Positions 1-11,154 of a stretch of DNA of 64,000 nt are shown one piece after another. Made by a program: the position numbers and the translations under genes. The notes beneath the pieces are model-generated. The model did no database searches, was not told where the DNA came from, and saw only the letters and a program-made list of their open reading frames with translations. Numbering within the stretch: position 1 is the first letter of the stretch; each line of letters starts with the position of its first letter. Source of the DNA: Diphasiastrum complanatum (taxonomy: Eukaryota > Streptophyta > Lycopodiopsida > Lycopodiales > Lycopodiaceae); assembly GCA_029204225.1 (NCBI GenBank), contig CM055093.1, positions 22,723,912 through 22,787,911 on the forward strand. Reading direction: 5' to 3'.

Positions 1-1400
1 CATCCCACCCCTAATGTGTTGCAGGACCCACTGCAACTCATATTGGACGATGTCACTCCGCTTTGCATTGGCATCTTCGATCGTCACTTGGAAAAGCGTA
101 GATCCTCAATCGCTTACATAAAACCAAGTGCTTATTGTTGCCAGTCTTTATCACAGAAATTGTTTTCACAAATTGCCGCTAGAGAGCTCTCAGCAACTTT
201 ATAACTTGCATGCTCGAATGTTTTTCTCATTTCTCTTTCTTTCGTTGCATCTGCCACGGATGATTTCACTTCTAGTTTCTAGGCAGATTCTAACTTCTGG
301 GAGGTTGTACCCTCCATATTGCTTCTAGGTATTTCTGTGGTTCTTCTCTCAGTTGAAGTTCCAGTCTTGTCGATGCTCTTTTCTGATAGGTAGCACAAAT
401 CTGGGTTATCAGTCTCAAGGGGATGGACTCATCATAAATTGGTGGTAGGAATAGTTTTGGATGGACAGTTTGGTGACGGTAAGGAAACATGATGAAGGCT
501 TGGTGGTAGGGTGAAGGAACTGATAGTTCTACAATTGCAGTCTTGGACCCTTGCAATGTCGAGCTTCGACCACCACTTGTTGGGTGAGGAGCTTGCTTTA
601 TTTGCAGGTTCACGGATGTCTTCATCTTTCATTTTCTGCAGCTCTTTCTTTTGATCCGTTACTTTGGGATCTCTTTGGGCTTCATAAGAGGGGATTCAAC
701 TATCATTACTCCAAAGAGTTTCTTTTTGATCAAGATCGATCTAACTCATCTGTTGCTTAAGTTTTTGTCCTTTCCTCCTCAGCTTCCTGAATCTTTCTCT
801 TTATTTGTTTTGGCTGCTTTGTCTGCTTCTTAGGTCTTCGTTTGACTGATCAACCGTTGTAGGTGGCAATTGGTCTCCACAAGACATTTGCAATGATCTA
901 TCAGCTGCTTTGGTAAGACTATCAAAAACTGGAAATTTCTTAGAAGAACAGTAACCTGATGATAAACAAACAGATGGAAGGAAGGGTGGTGGTGACAACG
1001 GTAGATGGTGTGGACGTTGTAAGATATAGCTTGCAATGCAGGTATGGTTGAGGTACTATGTCCTGAGGACCTCTCTGAACAAGTGATTCAGAACCAAATC
1101 TCTATATGGATTTCCAAATCCTAGATTGATTGTGTATTGGCACATTGGAAATCTTATCAGCATGTGGAAAGACAAATAGATTTGAGGTTGTAAAAGGGGA
1201 GAAAAACTGTCAATTCCTTGTGGCGGTTGCTCTTGGTTGGACATTGTAGTAGATGACGGAATATCGGTTTCACTTTCTTTCGACAAGGACTCATTTCATA
1301 TTGTCTTTTTTCATTATGGAGCTCGTGTATTGGACGGTGATGTAGTAGAAGTTTACAAGAAAGTTCTCGATTGAGAAGCAGGTTTAACTGCTGGTTGCTA
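1..1400. other. Degenerate transposon-derived sequence, no supported gene
   Basis: No reading frame with a recognisable domain is present on either strand. The block adjoins the Gypsy gag remnant at 1400-2356, where the minus strand would lead from gag towards protease. Minus-strand fragments here are rich in Lys, Gln and Ser, which fits a decayed gag-to-protease linker, but no protease motif survives. It is reported as probable Gypsy debris by position only. Confidence 0.3.
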
Positions 1401-2356
1401 TGGTGCTCGTGTTGTTGTCGTGAAGATCCTATTGTGATTCATAACTGACGTGACGGGCAGGTAGGATCTTAGGTGGTTATTTTGGACAGTCTTTGAAACT
1501 GTGTTTTCTGATACAGGCTGGACAATCAACCATGAAGTGGCCAGTTTCACCACAGATGGAGCATCTGGTGTGCAGTGGCCCTTGTATAACGGCATACCCA
1601 TCTTGTATGGCTAGTGGTTATGGACTTTCTGGTGGATATTCATGATAAGACAAGGCATTTCCAGATTGTGATGGGTGTTCTTCATATTGTTGAACTATAT
1701 GTGCTTGAATAGGTCGATATGAAGGACAAGCATCAACAGGATGCGTAGCCCGGCAGTGTGGACACCATATTGTCTTTCGTCTATAAGGTACCTGTGCAGG
1801 GTTTGATTGACCAGGCATACTGCTTTGGATAGACTTCAGGGTAGTTTGAAACTCATTGGTGAGTTTCTCCATTTGAAGTTGGTGTTGCTTATTAAGCAAC
1901 TCCAGCTGTGATTTCCAAAGCTGATCTTAGGTGTCCTCGATCGGCTTCGACTCATGGACAGGAGCACGTGGCGCTCGTTTTTTCCTAGATTTGTCAACAT
2001 CTGATCCTTCGTCTTCTTCCTTGATGGCATCAGACATAGCTAACTTTAGACTCGTATATTCATCATTGGATTTAAGCTCGCGCCTAATCCATCTTGGAAG
2101 GCCGACTAGAAACCATATGATGAGCATCTATTCGGAGGGTTGTTCCTGTACTTGACATTTGAGGCATTTGTAACGCTCGATATAGTCTCATACACGTTCA
2201 TCCTTTGCCATCTTGATGTTACTCAATTTGACAAAAGGACTCTCAATCAAGTGAAAGGGCTTAAAATGCTTGATAAAGGACTCTTTCAAGATTGAACAGT
2301 CTATCTTATCTTCACGATCAAGGTTGAAAAACCAATCACGTGCTTTAGCGATATCA
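1400..2356 (-). pseudogene. Ty3/Gypsy gag remnant with zinc knuckles
   Basis: This is a decayed retrotransposon capsid/nucleocapsid gene read on the minus strand. The capsid portion near 2190-2355 contains ARDWFFNLDREDK and SPFVKLSNIKM, matching the better preserved gag of Gypsy-1 at 21670-23615 almost residue for residue. An acidic patch (EEDEGSDVD) and a Gln-rich segment follow. Two zinc-binding motifs are visible: CPHCRATHPVDAC near 1735-1775, and a canonical CCHC knuckle CSICGETGHFMVDC at about 1522-1563. Frameshifts separate the pieces. The N-terminal half is lost where Copia-A LTR sequence begins at about 2357. It belongs to the same family as Gypsy-1 but is a separate, older copy. Confidence 0.8.
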
Positions 2357-3006
2357 TTTGCAAATCGTAAACACACCTCTAAGACCGCAAACCACAAAAG
2401 GGGTGCAGAACGAAGACTACGAAAAGAACGAAAACACACAAAGAAAAATCTTTCACGTTGCTAGCTGGCAGCTCAACGGGCTTCATGCCTAGCTAAAACG
2501 AATAGCAACGATGGAGACTAACTAACTAGTTGATTAGCGTTAACTAGTCTTGTGATTCTACGTTTAGCTATCTTGTAAACTCCACATAGTGGAGGTATAA
2601 ACAATCCTCTCTGGATCATAACCAAGAAGAGAGATAGTGAATACAAAGATATGTAAGAAATAGAGAGAGACGTAGCGAATAGCATAAGAAAGCAAAAATA
2701 CCATAGCTGTGCATGAAAGTCTGCCAACGAGCAAAACACAATGAAAGAGCAGAGAGTCATTCTGCCAATGAGCGAGACATTGATGATCTCGCTCTAAAAC
2801 CAAACTGACATTATAGTCGTTCTATTTCGTGTATCTATTGGCCTTTGCTGTGTCTCTTGATTTCTAGAATAAAATATGTTCTATGATGCATAGTTGAGTG
2901 TCTGGGATCCCGTAAGAGCTTCTGCACAAAAAGAAAATTCAAAGACAAAAAATTGTTCGCAAATCAGAAGAGAGGACGAACACAAAAAGAAAAAGCTTCC
3001 GCAACA
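2357..3006 (+). repeat. 5' LTR of Copia-A, truncated at its 5' end
   Basis: The right edge is firm: it ends in CAACA at 3006, directly before a primer binding site. About 550 bp of it recurs in reverse at 8765-9290, and its first 100 bp (2357-2458) matches 7627-7727 of the 3' LTR. The full LTR should begin TGTCAG as at 7509, so roughly 120 bp are missing where Gypsy gag abuts. The LTR would supply promoter and polyadenylation signals, but no confident TATA box was picked out. Confidence 0.75.
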
Positions 3007-3018
3007 TGGTATCAGAGC
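3007..3018 (+). other. Primer binding site (initiator tRNA-Met type)
   Basis: TGGTATCAGAGC starts one base after the LTR end CAACA. It is the usual plant Copia primer site, complementary to the 3' end of initiator tRNA-Met. Confidence 0.9.
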
Positions 3019-3070
3019 CTACAGGTTATCATACTGATATCCCAACAGTGATTCTTCCAAACAACACAAT

Positions 3071-3862
3071 ATGGCTACGACAATCCAGACCAGAGTAGCG
3101 ATCAGTCTTGATGGTGCAAATTACAGAATCTGGAAATTCAAAATCAAAACACTCCTGAAGGGCGAAGGCATCTGGTCGGTGACCGAGCTCTTAGAGGTGC
3201 AGCCTCCAGAGGGAGACCCGAAGAGGATTGAATGCATCAAAAACGATGAGCGCGCAATGGTGATTATCGTTTCATCCATAAATGAAGATCTACTCATGCA
3301 GATTGAAGACTGCGAAAGCAGCCATGCAGCGTGGAAAAGATTAAAGCAAAAGTATGAAGTGAGGACTGCAGCTTCAGTTATGCACCTTCACAATCAACTA
3401 CAATCCATACGGTGGGATGGCAACCAATTAGATCAGCACGTTGAGAAGATCAGAATGATCTTCTCTCAACTCGCTGCATCAGGACAAGAGCACCAGGTCC
3501 CAGCACCACATCAGCTGATGTACTTCATGAAATCTCTACCGACATCCTATCAGCCGCTAAGAATGCTCATACTGAGTCTACCAGATATGACATTCAACAA
3601 AGCAGTCAGTCTTGTCGCTGATGAGAGACTGATGAGAGACAAAGGAGAGGGAAGCAGTGATCAAGAGAAGGCTCTCTTCATGAAAGGAAAGATGAAGAAC
3701 AAAAACAAGCCAAAATTTGAGAAGACGAAGTCCTCAAATCAAAAATCTTTTTCTTGCAATCACTGCCACAAACCAAGCCATACGGCCAACAAACGCTGGT
3801 TCAATCCAGCAATACCTTGCATGCACTACCAAAAGAAAGGACATTCTTGTATACGACTGTAG
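3071..3862 (+). pseudogene. Copia-A gag (nucleocapsid end broken)
   Basis: This is retrotransposon gag, forming the virus-like particle. It opens MATTIQTRVAISLDGANYR, followed by the tryptophan-rich W-x3-I/V-x-LLKGEG pattern of the Copia gag N-domain (DUF4219-like). The UBN2/gag core then covers about residues 60-190, including LQSIRWDGNQLDQHVEKI. A Lys-rich stretch precedes two zinc knuckles. The first (CNHCHKPSHTANKR) has lost its last Cys. The second is hit by a frameshift near 3855, and its second Cys reads Tyr. A homopolymer A run at 3873-3886 follows. The start was chosen as the first ATG after the PBS. It is close kin to the gag at 16848 (shared LLKGEG/ILKGEG) and less like Copia-B. 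Confidence 0.85.
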
Positions 3863-3989
3863 ATTCAACCCAAAAAAAAAAAAAACAAAGCTGAAAAGAC
3901 AAACGTTGCAGAGTCATCAAAGAATGCTGAAAGAGGTGACGAAGCCTTCACGATACTCGACGAAGCTTTGACAAGCTACTCTGAACACG

Positions 3990-5424
3990 ATACGATGTAG
4001 TCATTGATTCAGGAGCAACATCTCACATAACCTGCAACAAGAAGATCTTGATCAACTTTTGCGAACTCGAAAATGACAGAGCAGTGATTCTAGGCGATGG
4101 AAGTAGACACAATGTCAAAGGCATCGGCTCTCTATAGCTACGAACACTGTCAGGCCAAGCAGAGCTGCCAAGAGCACTCTATGTGCCCTCACTCAGAAAG
4201 GATCTGCTATCTGTATCCAAGATGGCAGATCTAGGCATTCAAGTTTTGTTCGATGGCAACACTTGTCGTATGATCGAGAAGACGACAAACAAGTTGCCGA
4301 CAATCGGATGCAGAGAAGGAAATCTCTACCAGGTCAAAATAATCAGCAACTCTGAAAGCATATTAAATGCTTCAAAAAACGAAGATCAGCTCTGGCATAG
4401 AAGAATGTATCATCTGAACATGCGGAGCCTATATGACATGAGTAGAAAGGACATTGTCACAGGTCTCAAGATTTCAAGGCCAAAGGTTGAGTTCTGCGAA
4501 GCTTGTCAAAAAGGCAAGCAACATCGGAATCCATTCACACACGAGGGAAGAAGAGCCAAAGAAGTTCTTGAGCTTGTCCACTATGATGTGTGTGGACTGA
4601 TGAAAATAGATTTGCACTCAGGTTCGAGATATTTTCTAATGTTCACAGATGATTACAACTGAATGACCACAATCTACTACTTGAAGAAAAAATCCGAAGT
4701 ATTTGAGTCTTTCAAGAAGTTCATGGCATTCACAAAGCGACACACCTCGAAAAAGATACAAATCCTTAGATCTGACAACTGGTGAATACAAAAGCACAAA
4801 ATTCTCAAGATTCCGAAAAGAACAAGGGATCGAACACCGGTTCATTCTTGCATACACAACATAATACAACGGTGTGACAAAAAGTAAAAATAGAATGCTA
4901 GTCGAAGGAGCCAGATGCATGATGGCATAGGGTCAATTGCCAGGTCAATTCTGGGCCGAGGCAATAGCTATAGCTGTACACCTGCAGAACAGATCTACAA
5001 TGACAGCGCTGGAGAACAAAACACCATACGAAATGTGGACAGGTAGAAAGCCTGATTTGTCATATGTACGAGTGTTTGGATGTGCAGCATACAAGCACAT
5101 TCCAAAGGAAAAGAGAAGCAAGCTCGATAACAAATCCGAATAAACAATCATGGTCGGCTACTCGAACGGAACACATGTGTACAGACTCTATGATCCAACC
5201 ACGAAGAAGGTTGTTTCGAACAGAGATGTGAAGTTCAATGAGTCCACATTCCCTGGACTGAAAGACGAAAGAGGCCATGAGATCTTCACACTGCTGTCTA
5301 TTCAAGAGAGAAATCGAGGACATACATCAAATCAGAGTGTAGAGCCCCAGATTTCAGAGCAGCAGGAAGCAGAGGATCAACCTAACGAACAAGAAATATT
5401 CGAACAGCGACAAAACGAACCTTG
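3990..5424 (+). pseudogene. Copia-A protease and integrase, frameshifted
   Basis: The aspartic protease signature VIDSGATSH lies at about 3999-4025, and ILGDGSRH and LYVPSLRKDLLSVSKM follow to 4221. The GAG-pre-integrase/HHCC segment begins LWHRRMYHLNMRSL near 4391 and runs to CEACQKGKQHR. The integrase core starts LVHYDVCGLM, in place of the usual LVHSDVCGP, and stops at TGA 4660-4662. Core remnants continue in other frames, and a chromodomain-like C-terminal part is readable at 5150-5425 (VGYSNGTHVYRLYDP). There are several stops between 4120 and 5140. The acidic Gln-rich linker to RT (5330-5424) ends in a stop. Confidence 0.8.
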
Positions 5425-5532
5425 AAGGTCAACAAGACAAAGAAGAGCTCCAGACCGCTATTTTGACAATCTTCAATGGAGTGAAGACACGCAGTTTGAG
5501 TACTATAGCTTCACAGAAGAGCCAACAACATA

Positions 5533-6342
5533 CCAAGAAGCTATCTAGAGTCTAGAGGGAGAATTCTGAAAGCAGGCAATGTCAGAGGAGATCGAGTCGA
5601 TGAGGCAAAACGAGACATAGACTTTAGAGCCACTGCCAGAAAATAGAAAAATAGTCGACTGCAAGTGGGTGTACAAGAAAAAGCTAAAATCAGATGGCAC
5701 TATTGACCGCTACAAGGCAAGGCTTGTTGTAAAGGGCTACATGCAGAGATATGGTGCCGACTATTTTGACACATATTCACCCATGGTGAAGATGACAAGC
5801 ATAAGGCTACTCCTTGCATATGCCACACAGTACAATCTAGAAATTCACTATATTGACGTGAAAACAACCTTTCTGCACAGAGATCTAGAGGTTGAAATCT
5901 TCATGAAGCAACTTGAAGGCTATGAAGATCCCGACAACATAACAAGAAGCTATCCAGAGTCTAGAGGAAGAATTCTGGAAGCAGGCAATGTCAGAGGAGA
6001 TCGAGTCGATGAGGCATGGACTTTAGAGCCACTGCTAGAAAACAGAAAAATAGTCGACTGCAAGTGGGTGTACAAGAAAAAGCTAAAATCAGATGGCACT
6101 ATTGGCCGTTACAAGGCAAGGCTTGTCGCAAAGTGCTACACGTAGAGATATGGTGTCCACTATTTTGACACATATTCGCCCATGGTGAAGATGACAAGCA
6201 TAAGGCTACTCCTTGCATATGCCACATAGTACAATCTGGAAATTCACCAGATTGACGTGAAAACAGCCTTTCTCCACGGAGATCTAGAGATTGAAATCTT
6301 CATGAGACAACCTGAAGGCTATGAAGACCCCGACAATAGACA
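5533..6342 (+). repeat. Tandem duplication of about 410 bp within Copia-A RT
   Basis: Copy 1 (5533-5942) and copy 2 (5943-about 6340) both start CAAGAAGCTATC and both run through the RT segment ending at GAAGGCTATGAAGA(T/C)CCCGACAA. Many single-base differences separate the copies, so the duplication is not recent. It repeats the RT fingers/palm entry region and guarantees a non-functional protein. Confidence 0.9.
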
Positions 6343-7496
6343 ATATGTGTGTCGATTGCAGAGATGCATCTACAGTCTGAAATAGGCATCATGAGCCTGG
6401 TACAAAAAGCTTGATGGTCTTCTGAAGTCTCTAGACTTTAACCCTACTCAACCAGACTGTAATGTCTACATCAAAAGAGTAGGAAAGGATTTTGGGATAC
6501 TGACCATTTTCGTGGATGATTCATTGATGATAGAAAATTCCTTGATGCTGATCAAAGACACGAAGAGTCAGATTTCTAAAAGCTACAAAATCACAGATCT
6601 TGGAGAAGCAACAAAATGCCTAGGGCTGGAGATCAGAAGAGATCGAACAAATGGTGAAATACACTTGAGTCAGTCAGAATACGCCAGAAAAGTGCTGAAG
6701 CAGTACCACATGATGGACTGCAAAGAGAAAGCCACACCAATGATAGTTGGAGCCAAGCTCACGAAACAGGATTGCCCAAAAACAGAAGAGTAAGATTAGA
6801 AGATGACAGGTATATCCTACTAGAACTTAATCGAGAGTCTGATGTACTTGACAATTTGTACCAGACCATATTTGGCCTTCTCTGTTTATGCATTGAGCCA
6901 ATTTTGTTCCAATCCTGGACTAGCACTTTGGCAAATGGCCAAACAAATCCTACAATATCTGAAGGGTACCCAGAATATTGGATTAACCTATAGAGCTAGA
7001 AACAAGAAGAAAGGATTCAAGCTGCATCACTACAGTGACGCGAGCTGGGCGAGCTGCAAGGATGACAGCAAGTCCATTACTGGAGGATATACAATAGCGT
7101 GCGGAGCTGCAATCAGCTGGATATGCAAAAAGCAAACCTTGGTAGCTCAATCCTCTTGCGAAGCTGAGTATGTCGCAGCCTCAAAAGTGGCGAATGAGGT
7201 AGTGTGGCTGCGAATGATGTTGGAGGCAATCGGGATACCACAAGAGGGGCCAAACACAATGATGATGGACTCCCAGAGTGCCATCTATCTGTCCCAGGAT
7301 CTTGTCTTTCATTCAAAGACGAAGCACATTCCTCTAAAGTACCATCACATTCGAGATTTGATCTCGAAAGGAGAGCTCCAGGTCCAGTTCATAAAATCAG
7401 AAAGTATGATTGCAGATCTCCTCACGAAACCGCTCGACAATCCACTCTTTACCAAGCAAAGAGAGACAATTGGATTGAACGAACAAAGATGCAAGG

Positions 7497-7508
7497 TTCA
7501 AGGGGGAG
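7497..7508 (+). other. Polypurine tract of Copia-A
   Basis: A run of purines with five consecutive G residues sits immediately before TGTCAG. This is the plus-strand primer position at the 3' LTR border. Confidence 0.8.
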
Positions 7509-7727
7509 TGTCAGAAATGGTGAACTCCTGCAACTTTGTCGCAGCACGAACAAGACACGAAGGTTGAACAAGAACAATTCACGACAGTCAATGTGTCTTT
7601 GACTCAAAGCACAAACGATTCGCGAATCATTCGCAAATCGTAAACACACCTCCTAAACTGCAAATCACAAAAGGGGCGCAAAATGAAGACTACGAAAAGA
7701 AATGAAAAGGACGAAAACACACGAAGA
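7509..7727 (+). repeat. Copia-A 3' LTR, first 219 bp
   Basis: It starts TGTCAG directly after the polypurine tract. Positions 7627-7727 match 2357-2458 of the 5' LTR. It contains the palindrome-like block GATTCGCGAATC at 7618-7629. It stops abruptly where a Copia-H fragment begins. The missing remainder lies inverted at 8765-9290. Confidence 0.8.
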
Positions 7728-8764
7728 GTTTGCTATGATTGCTTCAAGAAGAAGAGTCAAGGTGAGAAGCAAACCAATCTAACTCTTGATGAAGATGTTG
7801 TTGATGAACAAAATTCAAATGATGCTTTTGTTATGTCATCTTGCTTGTTGGCTAATCATGGAGATATTGGTACTTGGTGGATTGATAGTGGAGCTCCATC
7901 ACGTATGACATATCATGAGGAGTACTATTCATCATTGATGGCATTTGAAGGTGACAAGAAGGTGATCTACATGGCCAATGATGGTGAGTGTGCAATCAAA
8001 CAGATTGGCACAATTCCTATTTCCCTCTCTACTAATAGGAATATGAATTTAAAGGTTGTTTTGTGTCATTCCATCTATTACTAAGAACCTTATTAGTCTG
8101 AGTCAAATGCTTGACAAGAGATTCAAAGTGGAGTTTGATGGCGATGCTTTTTTTTATCAAGAAGAGACAAGGTAAGTTGTTCAAACTTGATGCTTGTGTT
8201 GTTGCTAACCAAGTTGGATGTATGAAAAAGAAGCAATTGTCAATGCAAGAGGTATGGCACAAGAGATTGGGGCATCTCAGCTACAAGTCATTGGAGGTGA
8301 TGGCAAAGAGAAAAGTTGTTTTTGGACTTCCCAACTCTTTAACAAGCTTGAATCATGTTTGTAAGCAATGTGCTTTATCAAAGTCAAATAGGTTAACTTA
8401 CAAGAGATCTACATCAAGGTCAAGTAAGCCTTTTCAACTTGTGCATTCAAATATTCATGGTGTTACTACAATTAACAATGGAGGTGCTAAGATGTATGTG
8501 ACTTTTATGGATGATTTTAGTAGATTTTATTGGGTGTATCTACCAAAGAGTAAAGATGAGGTGTTTGGTATCTTTTTCAAGTTCAAGATTACAAGGGGGG
8601 GTCTAATTTTCTACCGAGATCAAGTGCTTGAGAAGTGACAATGGTGGTGAGTACATTTCTACCAAGTTCAAAGCATTTTGTAATGCAAATGGGATCAAGA
8701 GGGAGTACACAAGCCCAAGGACACCACAATAAAATGGAGTGGCCGATAGGAAGAATAGAACCTT
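7728..8764 (+). pseudogene. Copia-H protease-integrase fragment (inverted relative to its gag)
   Basis: It starts inside the gag zinc knuckle (CYDCFKKK) and continues through WWIDSGAPSRMT (protease, DSGA), GAG-pre-integrase (VWHKRLGHLSYKSLEVMAKR, KQCALSKSNR) and the integrase core (LVHSNIHGVT, with the first catalytic Asp replaced by Asn; MDDFSRFYWVYLPKSKDEVF). It ends at the GVADRKNRT motif. It is collinear with residues 260-608 of the intact Copia-B protein. Frameshifts occur near 8070, 8150 and 8600. Its upstream partner, Copia-H gag, lies at 9291-10034 on the opposite strand. The two halves meet at the same zinc-knuckle codons, so one original gene was split by an inversion. Confidence 0.85.
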
Positions 8765-9290
8765 TGTCGCGGAAGCTTTTTCGTTTCGTGTTCGTCCTCT
8801 CTTCTGATTCGTGAACAATTTTTTGTCTTTGAATTTTCTTTTCGTGCGGAAGCTCTTACGAGATCCTAGACACTTGACTACACTTCACAGAACATATTTT
8901 GTTCTAACAATCAAGAGACACAACACAAGGCCAAGAGATACACGAAATAGAGCGACTATTTTGTCAGTTTGGTTTTAGAGCGAGATCGCACTGTCTCGCT
9001 TGTTGGCGGAATGACTCTCTGCTCTTTCGTTGTGTTTTGCTCGTTGGTAGACTTTCATGCACAGCTATGGTATTTTTGCTTTCTTACTCTATTCACTACG
9101 TCTCTATCTGTTTCTTACAGATCTCTGTATTCACTATCTCTCTTGTTTGTTATGATCCAAAGAGGATCGTTTATACCTCCACTGCATGGATTTTACAAGA
9201 TATCTAAACGTAGAATCACAAGACTAGTTGATCTCCATCGTTGCTAATCGTTTCAGCTGGGCATGAAGCCCGTTGATCTGCCAGCTGACA
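8765..9290 (-). repeat. Inverted remainder of a Copia-A LTR
   Basis: Read on the minus strand it runs from TGTCAGCTGGCAG to GCGACA and matches 2459-3006. The flanks ACCTT (left) and GCGCT (right) are not a target duplication. Copia-H sequence runs in opposite directions on the two sides. It is best explained as the distal part of the Copia-A 3' LTR carried by an inversion, not as a separately inserted solo LTR. Confidence 0.75.
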
Positions 9291-10034
9291 GCGCTCCACA
9301 ATAGAAACATTTTAGCTTAGATATATCTTTCTTCTTGCCAACAAAAGTAGAAGGCTCACCTTGATATTGCCCTTTTGACCATTTTCTTTTGCCTTTGCCC
9401 TTGAACTTGCCTTTGATGAACGTTTCTTCCTCCTCTCCAACTTGAGATGTAGAAGATGCTCCTCCTCTTGATAGAAGCCTAAACTTTTCATTCACCAAGA
9501 TTTCTTGCAAATCCTCCATACTTGGCAATCTCTTTTGAATAGAAAAACTTTGCACCAAATTAGCAAGATCATCCAACAAGCGATTAAGAACAACTTGAAC
9601 AAGCTCCACATCCTTAATGCTTTCACCAATGCATGCTAGTTCATCACTCAAAACTTTAACCCTCAAAACAAAAGCATGAGCACCTTAATAATTCTTTTGA
9701 AGACTTTGAATCCTTAGGGTTAGAACGCTAGATGTAAACTTGGAATCATAAACCTTATTCAAAGATTCCCAAGCCTCACTTGATGTTGTACACTTACAAC
9801 TTCTTTGAGAAGTTCATTAGTCACATTCATCGTGATCACATGTAGAGCTTTCTTTGCCCTATTGTCATACCTCAATTTTTCTTGAGGTGCCAAAGGTATC
9901 TCCTCCACACCTACAACAATATCCATCAAATCATTCACCTCAAACAAAGATTCCATCCTCATCTTCCAAGCTGAATAATTTGTTGAGATAAGCCTATCAT
10001 TGCCTTCCAACATGAAGCCACTTGAGGTTGCCAT
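9291..10034 (-). pseudogene. Copia-H gag (5' half of the split element)
   Basis: Minus-strand gag begins MATSSGFMLEGNDRLI at 10034 and follows the Copia-B gag closely (NYSAWKMRMESLFEVNDLMDIV; ALHVITMNVTNELLKEV). A frameshift near 9765 is followed by LSDELACIGESIKDVE, the Gly/Lys-rich FKGKGKRKWSKG stretch, and the first half of the CCHC knuckle (KLKCFYCG) at about 9298-9320. There the sequence switches into LTR. The continuation of the knuckle is at 7728, on the plus strand. About 12 bp of the knuckle are missing between the halves. Confidence 0.85.
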
Positions 10035-11154
10035 GTTGCAATGATCTGATCTTCTCTTTGAACCTTTTCAAATGCACTTAGCACTCTCTTGAAAATAAAA
10101 AAAATGAAACTCAAGAAGAAATCACAAAGATTTGGAAACAATTGTGAAGAATTTTAGATCATTAAGATCCAAAATGTGTCCCTTAATCTTTGGTTAGAAA
10201 GTCAACACAACATTCAACACTGCCAATGTGAAAAAATCAACATTCACTTAATGAAAGAGATGCAAACTCAATAAGAACTTGATCAAACATGAAATATATG
10301 ATAAAATGAAGTTTCTATCTGTACAATAATAGTACCAACTGTACTTCCCATGTGTGAATCCAAAAATAACAAAATATGAGCATTTTACACACAAGATTGC
10401 AAGATATCATCAAGATAGTACACCAATGGATAGATGAACCCAAGAGAACTCATGTATAAGCATGAAATAAAAGAGAGAGAGAGAGATAAGATTTCTTTCT
10501 CCATGAATTTACATCCTTTTATAGCAGGTCCATGCCTCATTAATGAATCTTTGGTTTTCCTCCATAACAAAAACCCTATCAACAATGTGACTAGATTCAA
10601 TGGATCTAACATTCAAATTTGAATGTGTCCAAACTCGACCTCCTAAATTTCCCACACTTTCCATCCAACATGAAGTAGAGTAGGTAAAGATGAGTATCAA
10701 ACCTAATAAATCCAGCCCTCTTGAGTCCATAACAAACCTCAATAAGCTCACCAATGAGATCTCCCTTGCCTTGAAAAAATTGCCTCTTAATTTGCTCCAT
10801 GTAGTCTTCTCCAACCAACCTTTTGCCATCTTGATTATGAGTGATCAATTCATAATCATAGAATCCTTTGGGTTGATGAAAAGATGTGTGATACATGCCT
10901 TGGATCTTCTCAAGAACCAATCTTCCATTGTTCTTTCCTTCATAACACTCCCTCTTAATGATTGCATCATAAGAAGTAGAAACCTCAAAAACATTAGAAG
11001 CCATGAAAAAACTCATTAGTAACTTTAACATAAGGATGGTTGAAGTACTCTCTTTTCTCAAACAAGAACTTCTACTCAATGTTTTAGGTAATGACTCATA
11101 TGATAATGATTTTTCCTCACTATCATTCACAATGACATCATTCAAAGTAAATCC
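10035..11154 (-). other. Copia-H untranslated leader
   Basis: This lies between gag and the LTR inserted at 11155. The last 60 bases before the gag ATG resemble the Copia-B leader (AGAGTGCTAAGTGC). A short GA repeat occurs at 10473-10488. An unrecognised minus-strand frame (10606-11004) is listed separately. Confidence 0.5.
10606..11004 (-). CDS. Unrecognised ORF in the Copia-H leader
   Basis: An uninterrupted minus-strand frame of about 132 codons starts MASNVFEVSTSYDAI. It is unusually protein-like for this region, with balanced composition and segments such as YHTSFHQPKGFYDYELI, GKRLVGEDYMEQIKRQF and GELIEVCYGLKRAGF. The frame stays open a further 56 codons upstream to 11172, but that part overlaps LTR sequence. 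No family was recognised. It lies upstream of gag in the same orientation, where the intact Copia-B leader has no comparable frame. It may be a captured host fragment or an accessory leader ORF. Expression is unproven. Confidence 0.3.
   Translation of the reverse strand: MASNVFEVSTSYDAIIKRECYEGKNNGRLVLEKIQGMYHTSFHQPKGFYDYELITHNQDGKRLVGEDYMEQIKRQFFQGKGDLIGELIEVCYGLKRAGFIRFDTHLYLLYFMLDGKCGKFRRSSLDTFKFEC

Larger units (their letters stand above)
5425..7508 (+). pseudogene. Copia-A reverse transcriptase and RNase H, with internal duplication
   Basis: RT begins around DCKWVYKKKLKSDGTIDRYKARLV, which occurs twice because about 410 bp is duplicated in tandem. Palm residues are visible at about 6500-6530, where the catalytic YVDD reads FVDD. 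The family signature DLGEATKCLGLEI follows, and then RNase H motifs: SDASWASCKDDSKS, QSSCEAEYVAAS, and DSQSAIYLSQD near 7268. The frame closes with ADLLTKPLDNP, typical of the Copia C-terminus, shortly before the polypurine tract at 7497-7508 (AAGGGGGAG). Stops occur at about 6144, 6229 and 6790. The fold can be recognised, but no functional enzyme could be made. Confidence 0.85.
2357..7727 (+). mobile_element. Copia-A: degenerate Ty1/Copia retrotransposon
   Basis: The order is truncated LTR, tRNA-Met-type PBS, gag, protease, integrase, RT, RNase H, polypurine tract, then the first 219 bp of the 3' LTR. This is the standard Copia order. Every domain beyond gag carries stops or frameshifts, and a segment of about 410 bp within RT is tandemly duplicated. 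The rest of the 3' LTR is displaced and inverted at 8765-9290. The element is dead but could once have been autonomous. Confidence 0.85.

Noticed and set aside
8765-9290. Ordinary solo LTR
   Set aside because: No target duplication, and flanking Copia-H halves are in opposite orientation; the inversion model explains more.
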